A stretch of DNA of 44,994 bases from Candidatus Aenigmatarchaeota archaeon (GCA_021163005.1 JAGGXP010000042.1:1-44994), one strand, 5' to 3'. Shown: positions 1 through 7,423, counted from the stretch's first letter. Program-made: numbers and translations. The notes: generated by a model not told the origin, from the sequence alone.

Positions 1-76
1 AATAGACAAAATGGTTTACAAACTCTATGGAATAACCGAAAAAGAGAAGAAAATAATTAAGGAGAGTTTGAATTGA
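1..76 (+). CDS. C-terminal tail of a restriction/modification DNA methylase-like protein (partial)
   Basis: An open frame enters from the left edge and ends at the TGA at 74-76. The 24 visible residues include MVYKLYGITEKEKKIIKES. A xxYxLYGxTxxExxIIxxS pattern is typical of the extreme C-terminus of Eco57I/TaqI-like and type IIG restriction-modification DNA methylases, so this is probably the end of such a gene. Only the tail is visible and no catalytic motif can be checked. Its AT-rich composition and position next to toxin-antitoxin cassettes fit a defence/accessory zone. The 206 bases that follow (77-282) are AT-rich and show nothing beyond the promoter of the next gene. Confidence 0.5.
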   Translation, partial: IDKMVYKLYGITEKEKKIIKESLN

Positions 77-282
77 AGTAAAAATATCTTTTTATTCTGT
101 TGTATTTGTGATAATTTTAGTGTTCCACTAAATGCAATATCTTACAGTATACTAAAGCTAATCAATATGTTTTGGAAAGTGAAGCAGTTGAATATTTTGG
201 GGTTATATACTAGATAATAAACAGAATATCTGCCAAAAGGACTAAAGCCAGACCCTTTATAATCAAGAAAAGTAAACAATAA

Positions 283-627
283 GTGAAGATAAATATGGAA
301 GGGTACAGTGAGCAGTATCGGGAAACAGAAGAAGTGGTTGACTGCCCGTTCTGCAAGAAGGGAAAAATCAATGTAACCTATGTGCATCCTTATGTTTCCT
401 GGAACGTCAGCAGAATTGCAGCCGGGGCGAAAAGGACGAGGTTCTACCATGACGAGAAGTACAAGGTTCACAACAAATGCCCTGTCTGCGGAAGGTCCAG
501 GCAGGAAATCAGGGAGGCGCTGGAAAGCGGGACAACAAAAAGCGTATCTCATGAAGAGCGACTCAAAAGACTGAGAGAGGCAGGCCTTCCTACCAGAATA
601 GAAGTAGTGCACACAAGAGAAGACTGA
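283..627 (+). CDS. Small zinc-ribbon protein of unknown function
   Basis: A 114-residue protein with two Cys pairs, CPFC (about residues 21-24) and CPVC (about 67-70), about 43 residues apart, which suggests one zinc ribbon. The C-terminal third is charged and probably helical. Similar two-knuckle proteins ending in a CxxCG(K/R)SRxEI-type segment occur in DPANN genomes without an assigned function; that comparison is from memory. The GTG at 283 lies about 25 nt after a TATA-like element (cctttataatc, about 254-264), consistent with a leaderless start; the in-frame ATG at 295 is an alternative. It precedes the first toxin-antitoxin cassette and is followed by a remnant of an aminotransferase 3' end. 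Nucleic-acid binding is plausible, but only from the zinc ribbon. Confidence 0.6.
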   Translation: MKINMEGYSEQYRETEEVVDCPFCKKGKINVTYVHPYVSWNVSRIAAGAKRTRFYHDEKYKVHNKCPVCGRSRQEIREALESGTTKSVSHEERLKRLREAGLPTRIEVVHTRED

Positions 628-635
628 GGAAGCAG

Positions 636-692
636 CTACTTCTTCCCCCAATTCTTCCTAACGAAGCGCCCGGGGCGGTCGGAGGCGGCGAA
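636..692 (-). pseudogene. Remnant A of an aminotransferase 3' end
   Basis: Read on the minus strand this stretch encodes FAASDRPGRFVRKNWG followed by KK and a stop. The C-terminus of the intact aminotransferase gene ending at 3928 contains FAASEE and DRLGRFMKRNWG. The match holds at nucleotide level too (gaagcgcccg, ggcggcgaa), with about 30 internal bases missing. There is no start and no rest of the gene, so it is a decayed duplicate of the 3' end only. It sits directly upstream of the first nucleotidyltransferase/HEPN cassette. Confidence 0.7.
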
Positions 693-693
693 A

Positions 694-732
694 GATTTAT
701 ATACTATTGTATGATTAATAATACATATGTAT
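694..732 (+). promoter_or_regulatory. Promoter and palindrome at the start of the first MNT/HEPN cassette
   Basis: A TATA element (tttatata, 696-703) lies about 25 nt before the ATG at 727, predicting a leaderless transcript. A perfect 12-bp palindrome, atacatatgtat (721-732), covers the start codon. It is a natural site for autorepression by the HTH-containing product, which is the usual arrangement for toxin-antitoxin operons. The palindrome is seen; the repression is inferred. Confidence 0.5.
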
Positions 733-1416
733 GAAAAAATAAAAAAAACAACGGATAAAAAAAGAAAAACAAAAACATATGAAAAAGAAAAACACACAAA
801 AGAAAAACAAGCATATGAAAAGCCAATATATGAAAAACTGAGGATTACCGAGAACACGCTGCAGGTGCTGTCCCTGTTTACCGGCGGCTTCAGGAGAGAA
901 TACTATGTGAGGGAAGTCGAAAAGCTGCTCCGGATAAGCCCGAGAACCTCGCAGCTTGTCCTTGAAGATTTGGAAAGCAGGGGCGTCCTGGAATCAAAGA
1001 CAAGGGGCAAAATCAAGACATACAAAGTCAGGCCGGGCGCTTTTGCAAGGAGGTACCTCGTTTTCGCTGAGCAGTACAAGGCAATAGCGTTTCTGGAAAA
1101 AAGGCCCATGATTAAGGAGATTGTAGACAAAATCACGCCGCATGTCAGGGGCATCGGCATAATCTTCGGGAGCTACGCCAAGGGGCTGGAAAAAGAGGAT
1201 TCTGATCTGGACATCTTTGCTGCCGGCAGCTGCGATGCGGCCGGCATAAAGAAGGTTTCGGTGAATCTTGGAATAGAGATAAGCGTAAAGAATTATCCAA
1301 TTAGCACGTTCAGGAAGAATCTGAACAGGGACATTCTGCTGAGGGAAATACTGAAAAATCACATCGTTTTTTCAGGTGCCGAGCAATTCATAGAGGCGGC
1401 GTTCAGGGATGAATAA
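727..1416 (+). CDS. HTH-nucleotidyltransferase (MNT-type) antitoxin
   Basis: A 229-residue protein in three parts: a Lys/Glu-rich N-terminus with repeated YEK triplets (residues 1-37), a winged-helix domain (about 38-105), and a minimal nucleotidyltransferase domain with GSY at 148-150 and the catalytic pair D160-x-D162. In the MNT/HEPN (type VII) toxin-antitoxin family the nucleotidyltransferase inactivates its HEPN partner by nucleotidylation, and a fused HTH would allow autoregulation. The downstream HEPN gene overlaps it by 8 nt, so the two are translationally coupled. The YEK-rich extension may be a low-complexity expansion; a later start near residue 38 would still include the whole HTH. 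Family assignment is firm; antitoxin activity is inferred from the pairing. Confidence 0.8.
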   Translation: MYEKIKKTTDKKRKTKTYEKEKHTKEKQAYEKPIYEKLRITENTLQVLSLFTGGFRREYYVREVEKLLRISPRTSQLVLEDLESRGVLESKTRGKIKTYKVRPGAFARRYLVFAEQYKAIAFLEKRPMIKEIVDKITPHVRGIGIIFGSYAKGLEKEDSDLDIFAAGSCDAAGIKKVSVNLGIEISVKNYPISTFRKNLNRDILLREILKNHIVFSGAEQFIEAAFRDE

Positions 1417-1891
1417 AATCATATGGTGCGTCAGGAAGAAAGGCGGCCTGAGCCTGATTGAACCGAATCCGGACCTTGCGGAAGCGTACATCAGGAAGGC
1501 TGAAGAAGCCCTTGAATCCATGAGGGTAAATGTCATAAAGGACTGGAAGATTTCAACCGCTTATTATACGCTCTATTTTTCGCTTTATGCGCTTCTGATG
1601 AAAATCGGGATAAAATGCGAGATTCATTCCTGCACAATAGCGTTTGCAAAAGAATTCCTCGGGGATTATCTGGACGCCGAGGAACTGGAGTTTATAGAGG
1701 ATTCGCTGAAGGCCAGAATCGATTCCCAGTACTATGTTGACAGGACCGTTCCTGACGGGCAGTACGGGCAGATGATGAGAAGGGCCCCTGAATTCCTGGT
1801 CAGGTGCAAGTCAGTCCTTATAAAATTAAACGAAAAGAAAATCAATGAAATAAGAGGCAGATTTCAGAAGTATGCGGATAAAACTGCATGA
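1409..1891 (+). CDS. HEPN-domain protein, predicted RNase toxin partner
   Basis: A 160-residue all-helical protein with the aromatic-rich core of HEPN proteins (AYYTLYFSLYALL at about 51-63) and a conserved R103-x4-Y108-Y109 motif late in the fold. Canonical HEPN RNases use Rx4-6H; the R-x4-YY variant is shared with the second HEPN protein here (R139-x4-Y144), so both belong to one sub-family. The ATG at 1409 lies inside the end of the nucleotidyltransferase gene. As a toxin it would cleave RNA and be held inactive by its partner. Lack of the canonical His leaves open that the active site differs or is lost. Confidence 0.75.
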   Translation: MNKIIWCVRKKGGLSLIEPNPDLAEAYIRKAEEALESMRVNVIKDWKISTAYYTLYFSLYALLMKIGIKCEIHSCTIAFAKEFLGDYLDAEELEFIEDSLKARIDSQYYVDRTVPDGQYGQMMRRAPEFLVRCKSVLIKLNEKKINEIRGRFQKYADKTA

Positions 1892-1912
1892 CAGTGCCGC
1901 TGCATTTCTCCG

Positions 1913-1937
1913 CCTAACTGTAATTCCTCTGAAGCGC
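1913..1937 (-). pseudogene. Remnant B of an aminotransferase 3' end
   Basis: The 25-nt stretch shares cctaactgtaattcctc with remnant C (2713-2729), followed by gaagcgc. On the minus strand it is the last few codons and the stop of the aminotransferase, with a short deletion relative to remnant C. It lies immediately after the first HEPN gene. Alone it would be too short to call; the shared 17-mer and its placement at a cassette boundary make it credible. Confidence 0.5.
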
Positions 1938-1998
1938 ACGGAAAGCGCCGGAACGAAACCATAACCAGCTATTTATTTCGGAAAGAGAAAAACTTACC

Positions 1999-2340
1999 AT
2001 GAATATCTTTCAGATAAAGAAGCTGCTGAGGAAAATAAAGCCCGAAAGAATAAAAACAAGCGATAAAGTGCGGTTCAAAATAGAAAATGTGCACCGTGTT
2101 GAACTCAGAACAGTTCTTGAAAACCTGGAAAATCCGAAGCTGCTGAAAAGCGTTGAAGAGCAGCCTTCCAGACGGCCGCATGACAAAACCTACGGCTTGT
2201 TGTTCGAGTTGACGAAAAGAAAAATTCTGTTCGTTGTGATAACTTATAAAGTTCTTCAGAACAAAATATATCTTGTAACGGCTTTTCCGTCAAATAAAAA
2301 AATAGAAAAAATTATAAAAAAAGCAAAGATAAGGAATTAA
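1999..2340 (+). CDS. Putative toxin of a DUF2283-type toxin-antitoxin pair
   Basis: A 113-residue basic protein. The C-terminal half has a run of beta-strand-like hydrophobic segments (ILFVVITYKVL, KIYLVTAFPS) after an HDKTYGLLFEL segment, an arrangement like that of RelE/DUF4258-type small toxins. Proteins of this kind often precede a DUF2283 antitoxin, as here: the next gene starts 1 nt after this stop. A TATA-like ctatttattt (about 1968-1977) lies about 27 nt before the ATG, so the message is probably leaderless. No catalytic residue can be named with confidence, and the call rests on size, charge and partner. Confidence 0.5.
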   Translation: MNIFQIKKLLRKIKPERIKTSDKVRFKIENVHRVELRTVLENLENPKLLKSVEEQPSRRPHDKTYGLLFELTKRKILFVVITYKVLQNKIYLVTAFPSNKKIEKIIKKAKIRN

Positions 2341-2341
2341 T

Positions 2342-2665
2342 ATGAACAAGTTCAAATTCATGTACGACAAGGAAGCTGACTCCCTTGTGGTGTTCAGGGA
2401 AGATAGGCAGAATCATGCTAGTATCAAGTTTGGAGAAATTATTATCGATTTGGACAAAAATATGAATGTTTCAGCAATCGAAATACTTAATCCTGATTTA
2501 TTGTATAAAATTCCTAAAGAAAAACTCTCGAAAATATCTGAGGCATCAGTCCAGATACAGCACAGAGGTCAATTGTTCTGGATATTCGTATCATTGAAAT
2601 TCGAAAGAGCTGCAAAAGAACAGATAGAAGTTCCTTTAGAACTTGAAAGACCAATTTCTGTTTAA
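2342..2665 (+). CDS. DUF2283-family protein, putative antitoxin
   Basis: A 107-residue protein beginning FKFMYDKEADSLVV. The (Y/V)DxExDxLxV opening, followed by GEIIIDLDKNMNVSAIEIL, is the DUF2283 signature (YdExaDaLyi ... iDldedGrvvgIEil). The last 40 residues are not part of that domain. DUF2283 genes commonly follow a small RelE-like or DUF4258 gene and are thought to be antitoxins; the coupling here fits. It is more AT-rich than the aminotransferase and synthetase genes that follow, consistent with acquisition. Confidence 0.7.
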   Translation: MNKFKFMYDKEADSLVVFREDRQNHASIKFGEIIIDLDKNMNVSAIEILNPDLLYKIPKEKLSKISEASVQIQHRGQLFWIFVSLKFERAAKEQIEVPLELERPISV

Positions 2666-2712
2666 GTCCGTCAAGAGAATTTATCCAGACGTTTCCTTTT
2701 TTGTGAGATTTA

Positions 2713-2767
2713 CCTAACTGTAATTCCTCCTCACGAAGCGCCCGAGCCTGTCGTACGCGCTGTTCAG
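2713..2767 (-). pseudogene. Remnant C of an aminotransferase 3' end
   Basis: On the minus strand this encodes LNSAYDRLGRFVRRNYS and a stop, against LNSAYDRLGRFMKRNWG and a stop in the intact gene. The segment 2735-2767 is identical over 33 bp to 3949-3981 inside the intact gene, so the two form a direct repeat bracketing the second MNT/HEPN cassette. The end of remnant C (RNYS) differs from the resident gene, so it came from a diverged copy and is not a fresh duplication. It has no upstream coding continuation. Confidence 0.8.
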
Positions 2768-2799
2768 ACGCCGCATCCGGCCTCTGCGAAGAGGGAACA

Positions 2800-2846
2800 T
2801 TTAAATATATGGTAATTATACCATAATATTATGGTAAAAAACCATA
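2800..2846 (+). promoter_or_regulatory. Promoter with tandem inverted-repeat operator of the second MNT/HEPN cassette
   Basis: A TATA box (tttaaatat, 2800-2808) lies about 27 nt before the ATG at 2831. Overlapping it is TATGGTA (2808-2814), four bases, then TACCATA (2819-2825), a perfect 7-bp inverted repeat. A second pair, TATGGTA (2830-2836) and ACCATA (2841-2846), spans the start codon. Two such palindromes at the predicted transcription start indicate repression by a dimeric HTH protein, most likely the encoded product. Confidence 0.65.
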
Positions 2847-3409
2847 GTAAGATAATTCAGGTGCTGCTGGAAAGGCGCGGAGAAATGCTCAGCATATCAA
2901 AAATATCAAGGTATTCCGGCATTGACTACAAGAATGCTTACTTCATCGTGAATGACCTTGAAGAACAGGGCCTCGTGTCCGTGACGAAGACAGGCAACAC
3001 GAACCTTTGCAGATTCACAAACAGGTTCGGCAAGGCGGTTTTTGAAGCAGAACACGACAGAAGGAGAAAAATTTTCGATAAGAAGAGGGATTTTCTGGTC
3101 ATTTACAGGAGGCTGTCCGGGCTGAATTTCCCCTTCATCGCTTTGCTGTTCGGGTCCCATGCAAAGGGAAAGGCATCAAAACATTCCGACATCGACCTGC
3201 TGATCGTCTGCGAGGAAAAGAGGGAACAGGAGATTCAGGAGATTTTCGACATGTTTCCCCTGAAAATACACCCGACGTTCACGTCTTTTGAGGATTTCAC
3301 GGCAATGCTCAAAACAAAGGAATTCAGCGTAGTTTCCGAAGCAGTTAAAAACAACATAATCTTAATAGGAATAGAGGATTATTACAGGCTGATGGAAAAT
3401 GCTGGATGA
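2831..3409 (+). CDS. HTH-nucleotidyltransferase (MNT-type) antitoxin, second copy
   Basis: A 192-residue protein with an N-terminal winged helix (about 5-75) and a minimal nucleotidyltransferase domain with GSH at 108-110 and D120-x-D122. The domain order matches the protein at 727-1416 but the sequences are divergent and the Lys-rich N-terminal extension is missing, so this is not a recent duplicate. It overlaps the following HEPN gene by 11 nt. The start is fixed by the TATA box about 27 nt upstream. Expected role: nucleotidylating antitoxin and autorepressor of a type VII-like system. Confidence 0.8.
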   Translation: MVKNHSKIIQVLLERRGEMLSISKISRYSGIDYKNAYFIVNDLEEQGLVSVTKTGNTNLCRFTNRFGKAVFEAEHDRRRKIFDKKRDFLVIYRRLSGLNFPFIALLFGSHAKGKASKHSDIDLLIVCEEKREQEIQEIFDMFPLKIHPTFTSFEDFTAMLKTKEFSVVSEAVKNNIILIGIEDYYRLMENAG

Positions 3410-3926
3410 AAAAAGGATAAGAGAAGCCGAAACGAATGTCAAAGCTTATCTGGACGAAGGTCTGCTGAAGAAATCGGAATTCGATTCAAGAATATTCAGC
3501 ATCCTGAAAAGGAACGCCCAGGAAAGCCTGAATGTTGCCAGTTTTCTGGACAAAAACAAAAAATCAGGCCTGTGGGTAATTGTAGCGTCCTACTATTCGA
3601 TGTTTTATCTTGCCAATGCACTGCTTTACAGGCTTGGATACAAGGTTGGTGCAAAAATATCCCATAAGGTGACAACCGATGCTCTGATAGTTTTTGCGAG
3701 AGGCAAGCTGAAACAGTCATTGATAGAAAGCTATGAAACTATAAGGGATGAAGCTTTGGCGAGCATGAAATCCGAAGAGCTGATAGAGTATCTGGATTAT
3801 GAAAGAAAGAAGAGAAGCTTTATCCAGTATGAAACGCCGGAAAAAATCAAGATTTCAAAAGTCAGGACATCTTTGGAAAGGGCAAGGGAGTTCATGCTTC
3901 AGATAGGCAGGCTGCTGGAGGATTAA
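3399..3926 (+). CDS. HEPN-domain protein, predicted RNase toxin partner, second copy
   Basis: A 175-residue helical protein with the HEPN core VIVASYYSMFYLANALLYRLG (shown in part: ASYYSMFYLANALL, about 63-76) and R139-x4-Y144 (RSFIQY), the same variant as in the other HEPN protein. It is coupled to the preceding nucleotidyltransferase gene. Its stop (3924-3926) is one base from the end of the convergent aminotransferase gene at 3928, so the cassette abuts that gene's stop codon exactly. Assignment to HEPN is good; toxicity is inferred. Confidence 0.75.
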   Translation: MLDEKRIREAETNVKAYLDEGLLKKSEFDSRIFSILKRNAQESLNVASFLDKNKKSGLWVIVASYYSMFYLANALLYRLGYKVGAKISHKVTTDALIVFARGKLKQSLIESYETIRDEALASMKSEELIEYLDYERKKRSFIQYETPEKIKISKVRTSLERAREFMLQIGRLLED

Positions 3927-3927
3927 T

Positions 3928-5124
3928 TCATCCCCAGTTCCTCTTCATGAAGCGCCCGAGCCTGTCGTACGCGCTGTTCAGCGCTTCCTCGGAAGCGGCG
4001 AATACGACGCGGAAGTAGTTGCCGTCGAGCGGGCCGAATCCCGAGCCGTAGACAAAAAGGACTCCCTCCTCTTCCAGCAGTTTCTTCACGAACTCCTCGT
4101 CGCTCCTGACGCTGACGTCAATCCTCGGGAAGGCGTAGAAAGCGGCCCTGGGCTTCCTGACCGAAAGCCCGTCTATCTCGTTTATCCTTTTGCATGTGAT
4201 GTCCCTTCTCTTCCTGAGTGTTTTCACTGTCTCTCTGATGTGCCCCTGCGGGCCCTCGAGCGCCGCCTTTACCGCGTACTGTTGGGGATGGTTTATGCTC
4301 AGCCTGGCCCTTGCTATCTTCTTGACTGCCTCCTCGTATTCGGCTTTTGCTTCTTCCGGTCCGGAGAATATCATCCAGCCGATCCTCCAGCCCGGAACCA
4401 GATAATTCTTCGAGAGTGTGTTGAACGTCACGACAGGCACGTCCCCCGCTATTGAGCCCAGCGCCGTAAAGCTGAACTCGTCATCCAGTATCATCTTGTC
4501 GTATGTCTCGTCCGAGAATATCGGAATGTCGTGCTCGCCTGCTATGTCGATAATCTTTTTGAGAGTAGATTTCGTATACAGGGAACCCGTCGGATTGTTG
4601 GGGTTTATCACCACTATGGCCTTTGTCTTTTTGTTTATCTTCTTTCTCATGTCCTCGATGTCCGGCTGCCATTCGTTTTCCTCGTCGAGCTTGTAGCTGT
4701 TCATGACGCCCTCGAACTGCGCGACTGCGGAATTGTAAAGTGGATAACCAGGTGTCGGTGTCAGTATGTTCTCGCCTCTGTTCATTATGGCAGAAACAGA
4801 CATCATTATGCCCTCGCTGCCGCCGGCTGTTATCAGGACGTTTTCGTCAGCCACGCCCTTTATGCCCAGTCTGGCGGCTTCCCTCGCTACCGCCTCCCTT
4901 GCCTCACTGATGCCCATGGAGTCCGCATAAGACGAGCTCCTGCTCCAGTTCTTCTCAACAGCGTCAATCATGTGCCTCGGCGTCTCGAAATCATAAACCA
5001 TGGGATCGCCTATGTTGAGGTATATTATCTCCTTACCTGTTTTCTTGAGCTTTCTCGCCTCAACAACTATGTCCCTTATGGCATAGCGTATGTTCTCCGT
5101 CTTTTTGGATGGCACTATTTTCAT
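3928..5124 (-). CDS. Class I/II PLP-dependent aminotransferase (AspC/alanine transaminase type)
   Basis: A 398-residue fold-type I aminotransferase. Visible motifs: IGDP near residue 40, NPNNPTG at 174-180, D205 with Y208 (contacts to the PLP ring), the PLP-binding lysine K239 in LSKNYLVPGWRIGW, and an FRVVFAAS segment near the C-terminus. It transfers an amino group between an amino acid and 2-oxoglutarate or pyruvate; close archaeal relatives are annotated as aspartate or alanine aminotransferases and the substrate cannot be read from sequence. The start MKIVPSKKTENI is chosen because it lies about 30 nt after a TTTAAA box and matches family N-termini; an ATG 21 nt upstream would place the start too near the box. 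Its 3' end is the hotspot described in the findings. Confidence 0.9.
   Translation of the reverse strand: MKIVPSKKTENIRYAIRDIVVEARKLKKTGKEIIYLNIGDPMVYDFETPRHMIDAVEKNWSRSSSYADSMGISEAREAVAREAARLGIKGVADENVLITAGGSEGIMMSVSAIMNRGENILTPTPGYPLYNSAVAQFEGVMNSYKLDEENEWQPDIEDMRKKINKKTKAIVVINPNNPTGSLYTKSTLKKIIDIAGEHDIPIFSDETYDKMILDDEFSFTALGSIAGDVPVVTFNTLSKNYLVPGWRIGWMIFSGPEEAKAEYEEAVKKIARARLSINHPQQYAVKAALEGPQGHIRETVKTLRKRRDITCKRINEIDGLSVRKPRAAFYAFPRIDVSVRSDEEFVKKLLEEEGVLFVYGSGFGPLDGNYFRVVFAASEEALNSAYDRLGRFMKRNWG
3949..3981. repeat. 33-bp direct repeat, copy inside the aminotransferase gene
   Basis: Identical over all 33 bases to 2735-2767. The copies are 1214 bp apart and enclose the second MNT/HEPN cassette. 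This one is coding (minus strand, LNSAYDRLGRF); the other is the remnant. The pattern is expected if an element entered at the 3' end of the aminotransferase gene and restored it while leaving the old end behind. Confidence 0.85.
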
Positions 5125-5192
5125 ATTATCACTTAAGATTAACACACACCTGTTTAAATCTTCTTTTAAAGTTTTTTTCCTATAATAATGTT

Positions 5193-5522
5193 ATGAAGTC
5201 CATAGGAAGGAGCCCTGACGCGGAAATCCTGTACAGCGCAGAGGGAAGGCTGCAGACGCGACTCCAGATGCCGGGAGACGTTTTGCGCAAGATGCTCTAT
5301 ATCGACGATTTTCTTCTCTTCTGCAATGACCAGCTGATGTTCGCGGAGCATTCCGGCGACATAGGCTATGCGAGCCAGCTGAAAAGACGCATAGATAAGT
5401 ACGAAGCTTATACCTTCCCTGATGACGAGTTGGAGGAAATTCTGGACCTCATGGAGTTCTCGGAAGCGCTCGAAAGAGCCTACAGCGAGTACATCAGCCG
5501 TAGAAAACAGGCCTCTTCGTGA
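5193..5522 (+). CDS. Hypothetical protein, about 109 residues
   Basis: Not recognised. The likely start is the ATG at 5193 (MKSIGRSPDAEILYS), about 25 nt after a tttaaa element at 5165-5170, so the transcript would be leaderless. The protein is acidic and predicted mostly helical (DVLRKMLYIDDFLLF, DELEEILDLMEFSEALERAY), with no signal peptide, membrane segment or Cys motif. It is divergently oriented to the aminotransferase gene and overlaps the 3' end of thrS by 29 nt tail to tail, so the two transcripts collide there. Codon use and composition match its neighbours, which supports a real gene. Confidence 0.6.
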   Translation: MKSIGRSPDAEILYSAEGRLQTRLQMPGDVLRKMLYIDDFLLFCNDQLMFAEHSGDIGYASQLKRRIDKYEAYTFPDDELEEILDLMEFSEALERAYSEYISRRKQASS

Positions 5523-7389
5523 GCAGCTTCGGCAGCGGCAGCGGCCTGTATGGGAACCCATCAGTCTGCTTCTTTATGTGCTCAACTATCTGCTTCGTTG
5601 TCATGTCCTTTACCTTTGAAGTCTCCCTGAACCTGACCGCGAGCTTCCCGCTCTTCAGTTCCTTGTCGCCGAGGACGACTATCATGTTCACCCACTCGCT
5701 TTCGGCATCGCGGATTTTCTTGCCGACTGATTCCATCCTGTCGTCCACGTCGGCGCGTATGCCTTCCTTCTCCAGATGCTCCGCGACCCTGAGAACGTCC
5801 CTGTGGAACTTCTCTGAAACCGGACACAGCCTTATCTGGGTGGGAGCCAGCCACAGCGGGAACACCGGATGCTTCCCTGCTCCCTGCTCCATGTGGTACT
5901 TCTCGAGAAGCGCGTACAACACCCTCTCTATTGATCCGCTCGGGGACAGGTGGAGTATCACCGGCTCCTTCCGGGTGTTGTCTGCATCGGTGTATTTGAG
6001 TTTGTAACGCGCTGCATTCTCCACATCTATCTGGTCTGTGGTAAGGCAGGCGGCCTTGTCAAGCGTGTCAACAAAATTCCACTCCTGCTTGAACACGAAA
6101 TAGAAGAACCTCTTGTCCCATATCTCCACGAGTGCGGGCTTTCCCCAACGCTTCACGGTCTCCTTGAGATGCTCCGGATGCTCGTCGTTGAACTCCTTCA
6201 CAGTCCTCACTGACAGTTGCAGTTCATCCAGAAGTCCCAGACCCTGCTGAATCTTCCTCGACACCTCGAACCTTGTCATCATCTCCTCCTTTGCCTGCGG
6301 TATGTCCCTGCATATGGCGTGGCAGTCCGGCATGGTGAACGCCCTGAGCCGCCTGAGCCCAGCGAGTTCGCCCCTCTGCTCCACCCTGAACGAGTACCTC
6401 GTCATCTCGTAGAGCCTGAGCGGCAGGTTCCTGTAGGATATGCTGGCGTCGTGGGTCATGAGGAACTGCCCGAAGCAGGCGGCAAACCTGAGGAACACTC
6501 TCTTGTTAGGCGTCTCTATCGTATACTGCCTTGCGGGGAACCTGTTGAGGTAGTCCTTGAGCGCCGGGTGCTCGTAGTCGTACATTATCGGGGTTTCGAC
6601 TTCCATGGCGCCGTACTTCGCCATGTTCATGTTCACCCAGTCCTCGAGCAGGCTCTTCACCAGCTTGCCCTTCGGGAAGTACCGGAAGTGGCCGGGGTCG
6701 CTTCCCTCCTCGTAGTCCACAAGCTCGAGCCTCTGCATGAGCTTTATGTGCGGCGGCTGCTCTTTCACTTCCCTGCTCTTGGCCATCTCGTACAGCACGA
6801 GCTTCTCCAGCTTCGGATATTTACTGAAGTCGAAACCTTTCACCTTGCCGTTCATCATGGAGATTTTGTTCATCTTGCCTGAAGGCTCCATGACGAACCA
6901 TTCAGATTTGAGCTCACCCTCCTTCCTGAGGGCCTCAGACATGTTCTCGTCGCCTTCCTCTGCCCCCTCTGATGTTATGTCCCTCGAAAGCTCTGCAAGC
7001 GGGTGGCCCTTGCATTTTATGTCAAACGCCTTGTACCAGCCGAACGGCGAGCGCTTAACCTTGAGGCCCTTCTCCAGAAGTTTCTCTTCGACCTTCTTCA
7101 CAACTTCGAGCCCTGTTGCCGGCGATGACGGCGTGTGCGACAGGTGGACGAACGGATAGATAACGATGTTCTTCGCCTTCACCTGCCCGTAAACATCAAG
7201 AATCTCCTTCACGGCATTGGATATTATCCTGCCTTTCGCCTTCTCGTCACTCTTCTCGACACTTGAGAAAACAACGAGCGCCTCCTCGACCCTCACGGGG
7301 TCCTTGCTTTTGATTTCTTCAGCACTCTTGATGGCCTTCTTCTTGGCCTGGTATTCTATAAAATCTGCATGTATAAGCAGTATCTTCAT
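5494..7389 (-). CDS. thrS: Threonyl-tRNA synthetase, archaeal type
   Basis: A 631-residue class II synthetase charging tRNA-Thr. The N-terminus (MKILLIHADFIEYQAK, about 1-140) is the archaea-specific editing domain related to D-Tyr-tRNA deacylase, not the bacterial TGS/SAD editing module. The catalytic core follows, with motif 2 around TRYSFRVEQRGELAGLRR, the zinc-ligand region RFAACFGQ and a motif 3 region LHLSPSGSIERVLYALLE. The C-terminal anticodon-binding domain ends near LTKRPVFYG. A strong Shine-Dalgarno (GGAGGTG) precedes the ATG, and a TATA element about 70-80 nt upstream implies a roughly 45-nt leader with the hairpin listed next. The gene overlaps the convergent hypothetical gene by 29 nt. 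Confidence 0.96.
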   Translation of the reverse strand: MKILLIHADFIEYQAKKKAIKSAEEIKSKDPVRVEEALVVFSSVEKSDEKAKGRIISNAVKEILDVYGQVKAKNIVIYPFVHLSHTPSSPATGLEVVKKVEEKLLEKGLKVKRSPFGWYKAFDIKCKGHPLAELSRDITSEGAEEGDENMSEALRKEGELKSEWFVMEPSGKMNKISMMNGKVKGFDFSKYPKLEKLVLYEMAKSREVKEQPPHIKLMQRLELVDYEEGSDPGHFRYFPKGKLVKSLLEDWVNMNMAKYGAMEVETPIMYDYEHPALKDYLNRFPARQYTIETPNKRVFLRFAACFGQFLMTHDASISYRNLPLRLYEMTRYSFRVEQRGELAGLRRLRAFTMPDCHAICRDIPQAKEEMMTRFEVSRKIQQGLGLLDELQLSVRTVKEFNDEHPEHLKETVKRWGKPALVEIWDKRFFYFVFKQEWNFVDTLDKAACLTTDQIDVENAARYKLKYTDADNTRKEPVILHLSPSGSIERVLYALLEKYHMEQGAGKHPVFPLWLAPTQIRLCPVSEKFHRDVLRVAEHLEKEGIRADVDDRMESVGKKIRDAESEWVNMIVVLGDKELKSGKLAVRFRETSKVKDMTTKQIVEHIKKQTDGFPYRPLPLPKLLTKRPVFYG

Positions 7390-7395
7390 TTTAGC

Positions 7396-7423
7396 ACCTC
7401 CTGCGCAGTCTTACACTGACTGC
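7396..7423 (-). promoter_or_regulatory. thrS leader hairpin resembling a tRNA-Thr anticodon arm, abutting the Shine-Dalgarno
   Basis: In the mRNA sense, GCAGUC (7423-7418), a 7-nt loop AGUGUAA (7417-7411) and GACUGC (7410-7405) form a perfect 6-bp hairpin. The loop has the size of an anticodon loop and UGU, a threonine anticodon, sits at loop positions 3-5, followed by AA as in many tRNA-Thr. Two nt later comes the Shine-Dalgarno GGAGGTG (7402-7396). The minus-strand TATA element at 7458-7468 puts the hairpin inside the leader. It could let ThrRS bind its own message and block translation. Confidence 0.55.

Noticed and set aside
6217-6882. 221-codon plus-strand frame opposite thrS
   Set aside because: It is the antisense shadow of a GC-rich coding gene, with His/Leu/Pro/Val-rich composition and no promoter or ribosome site.
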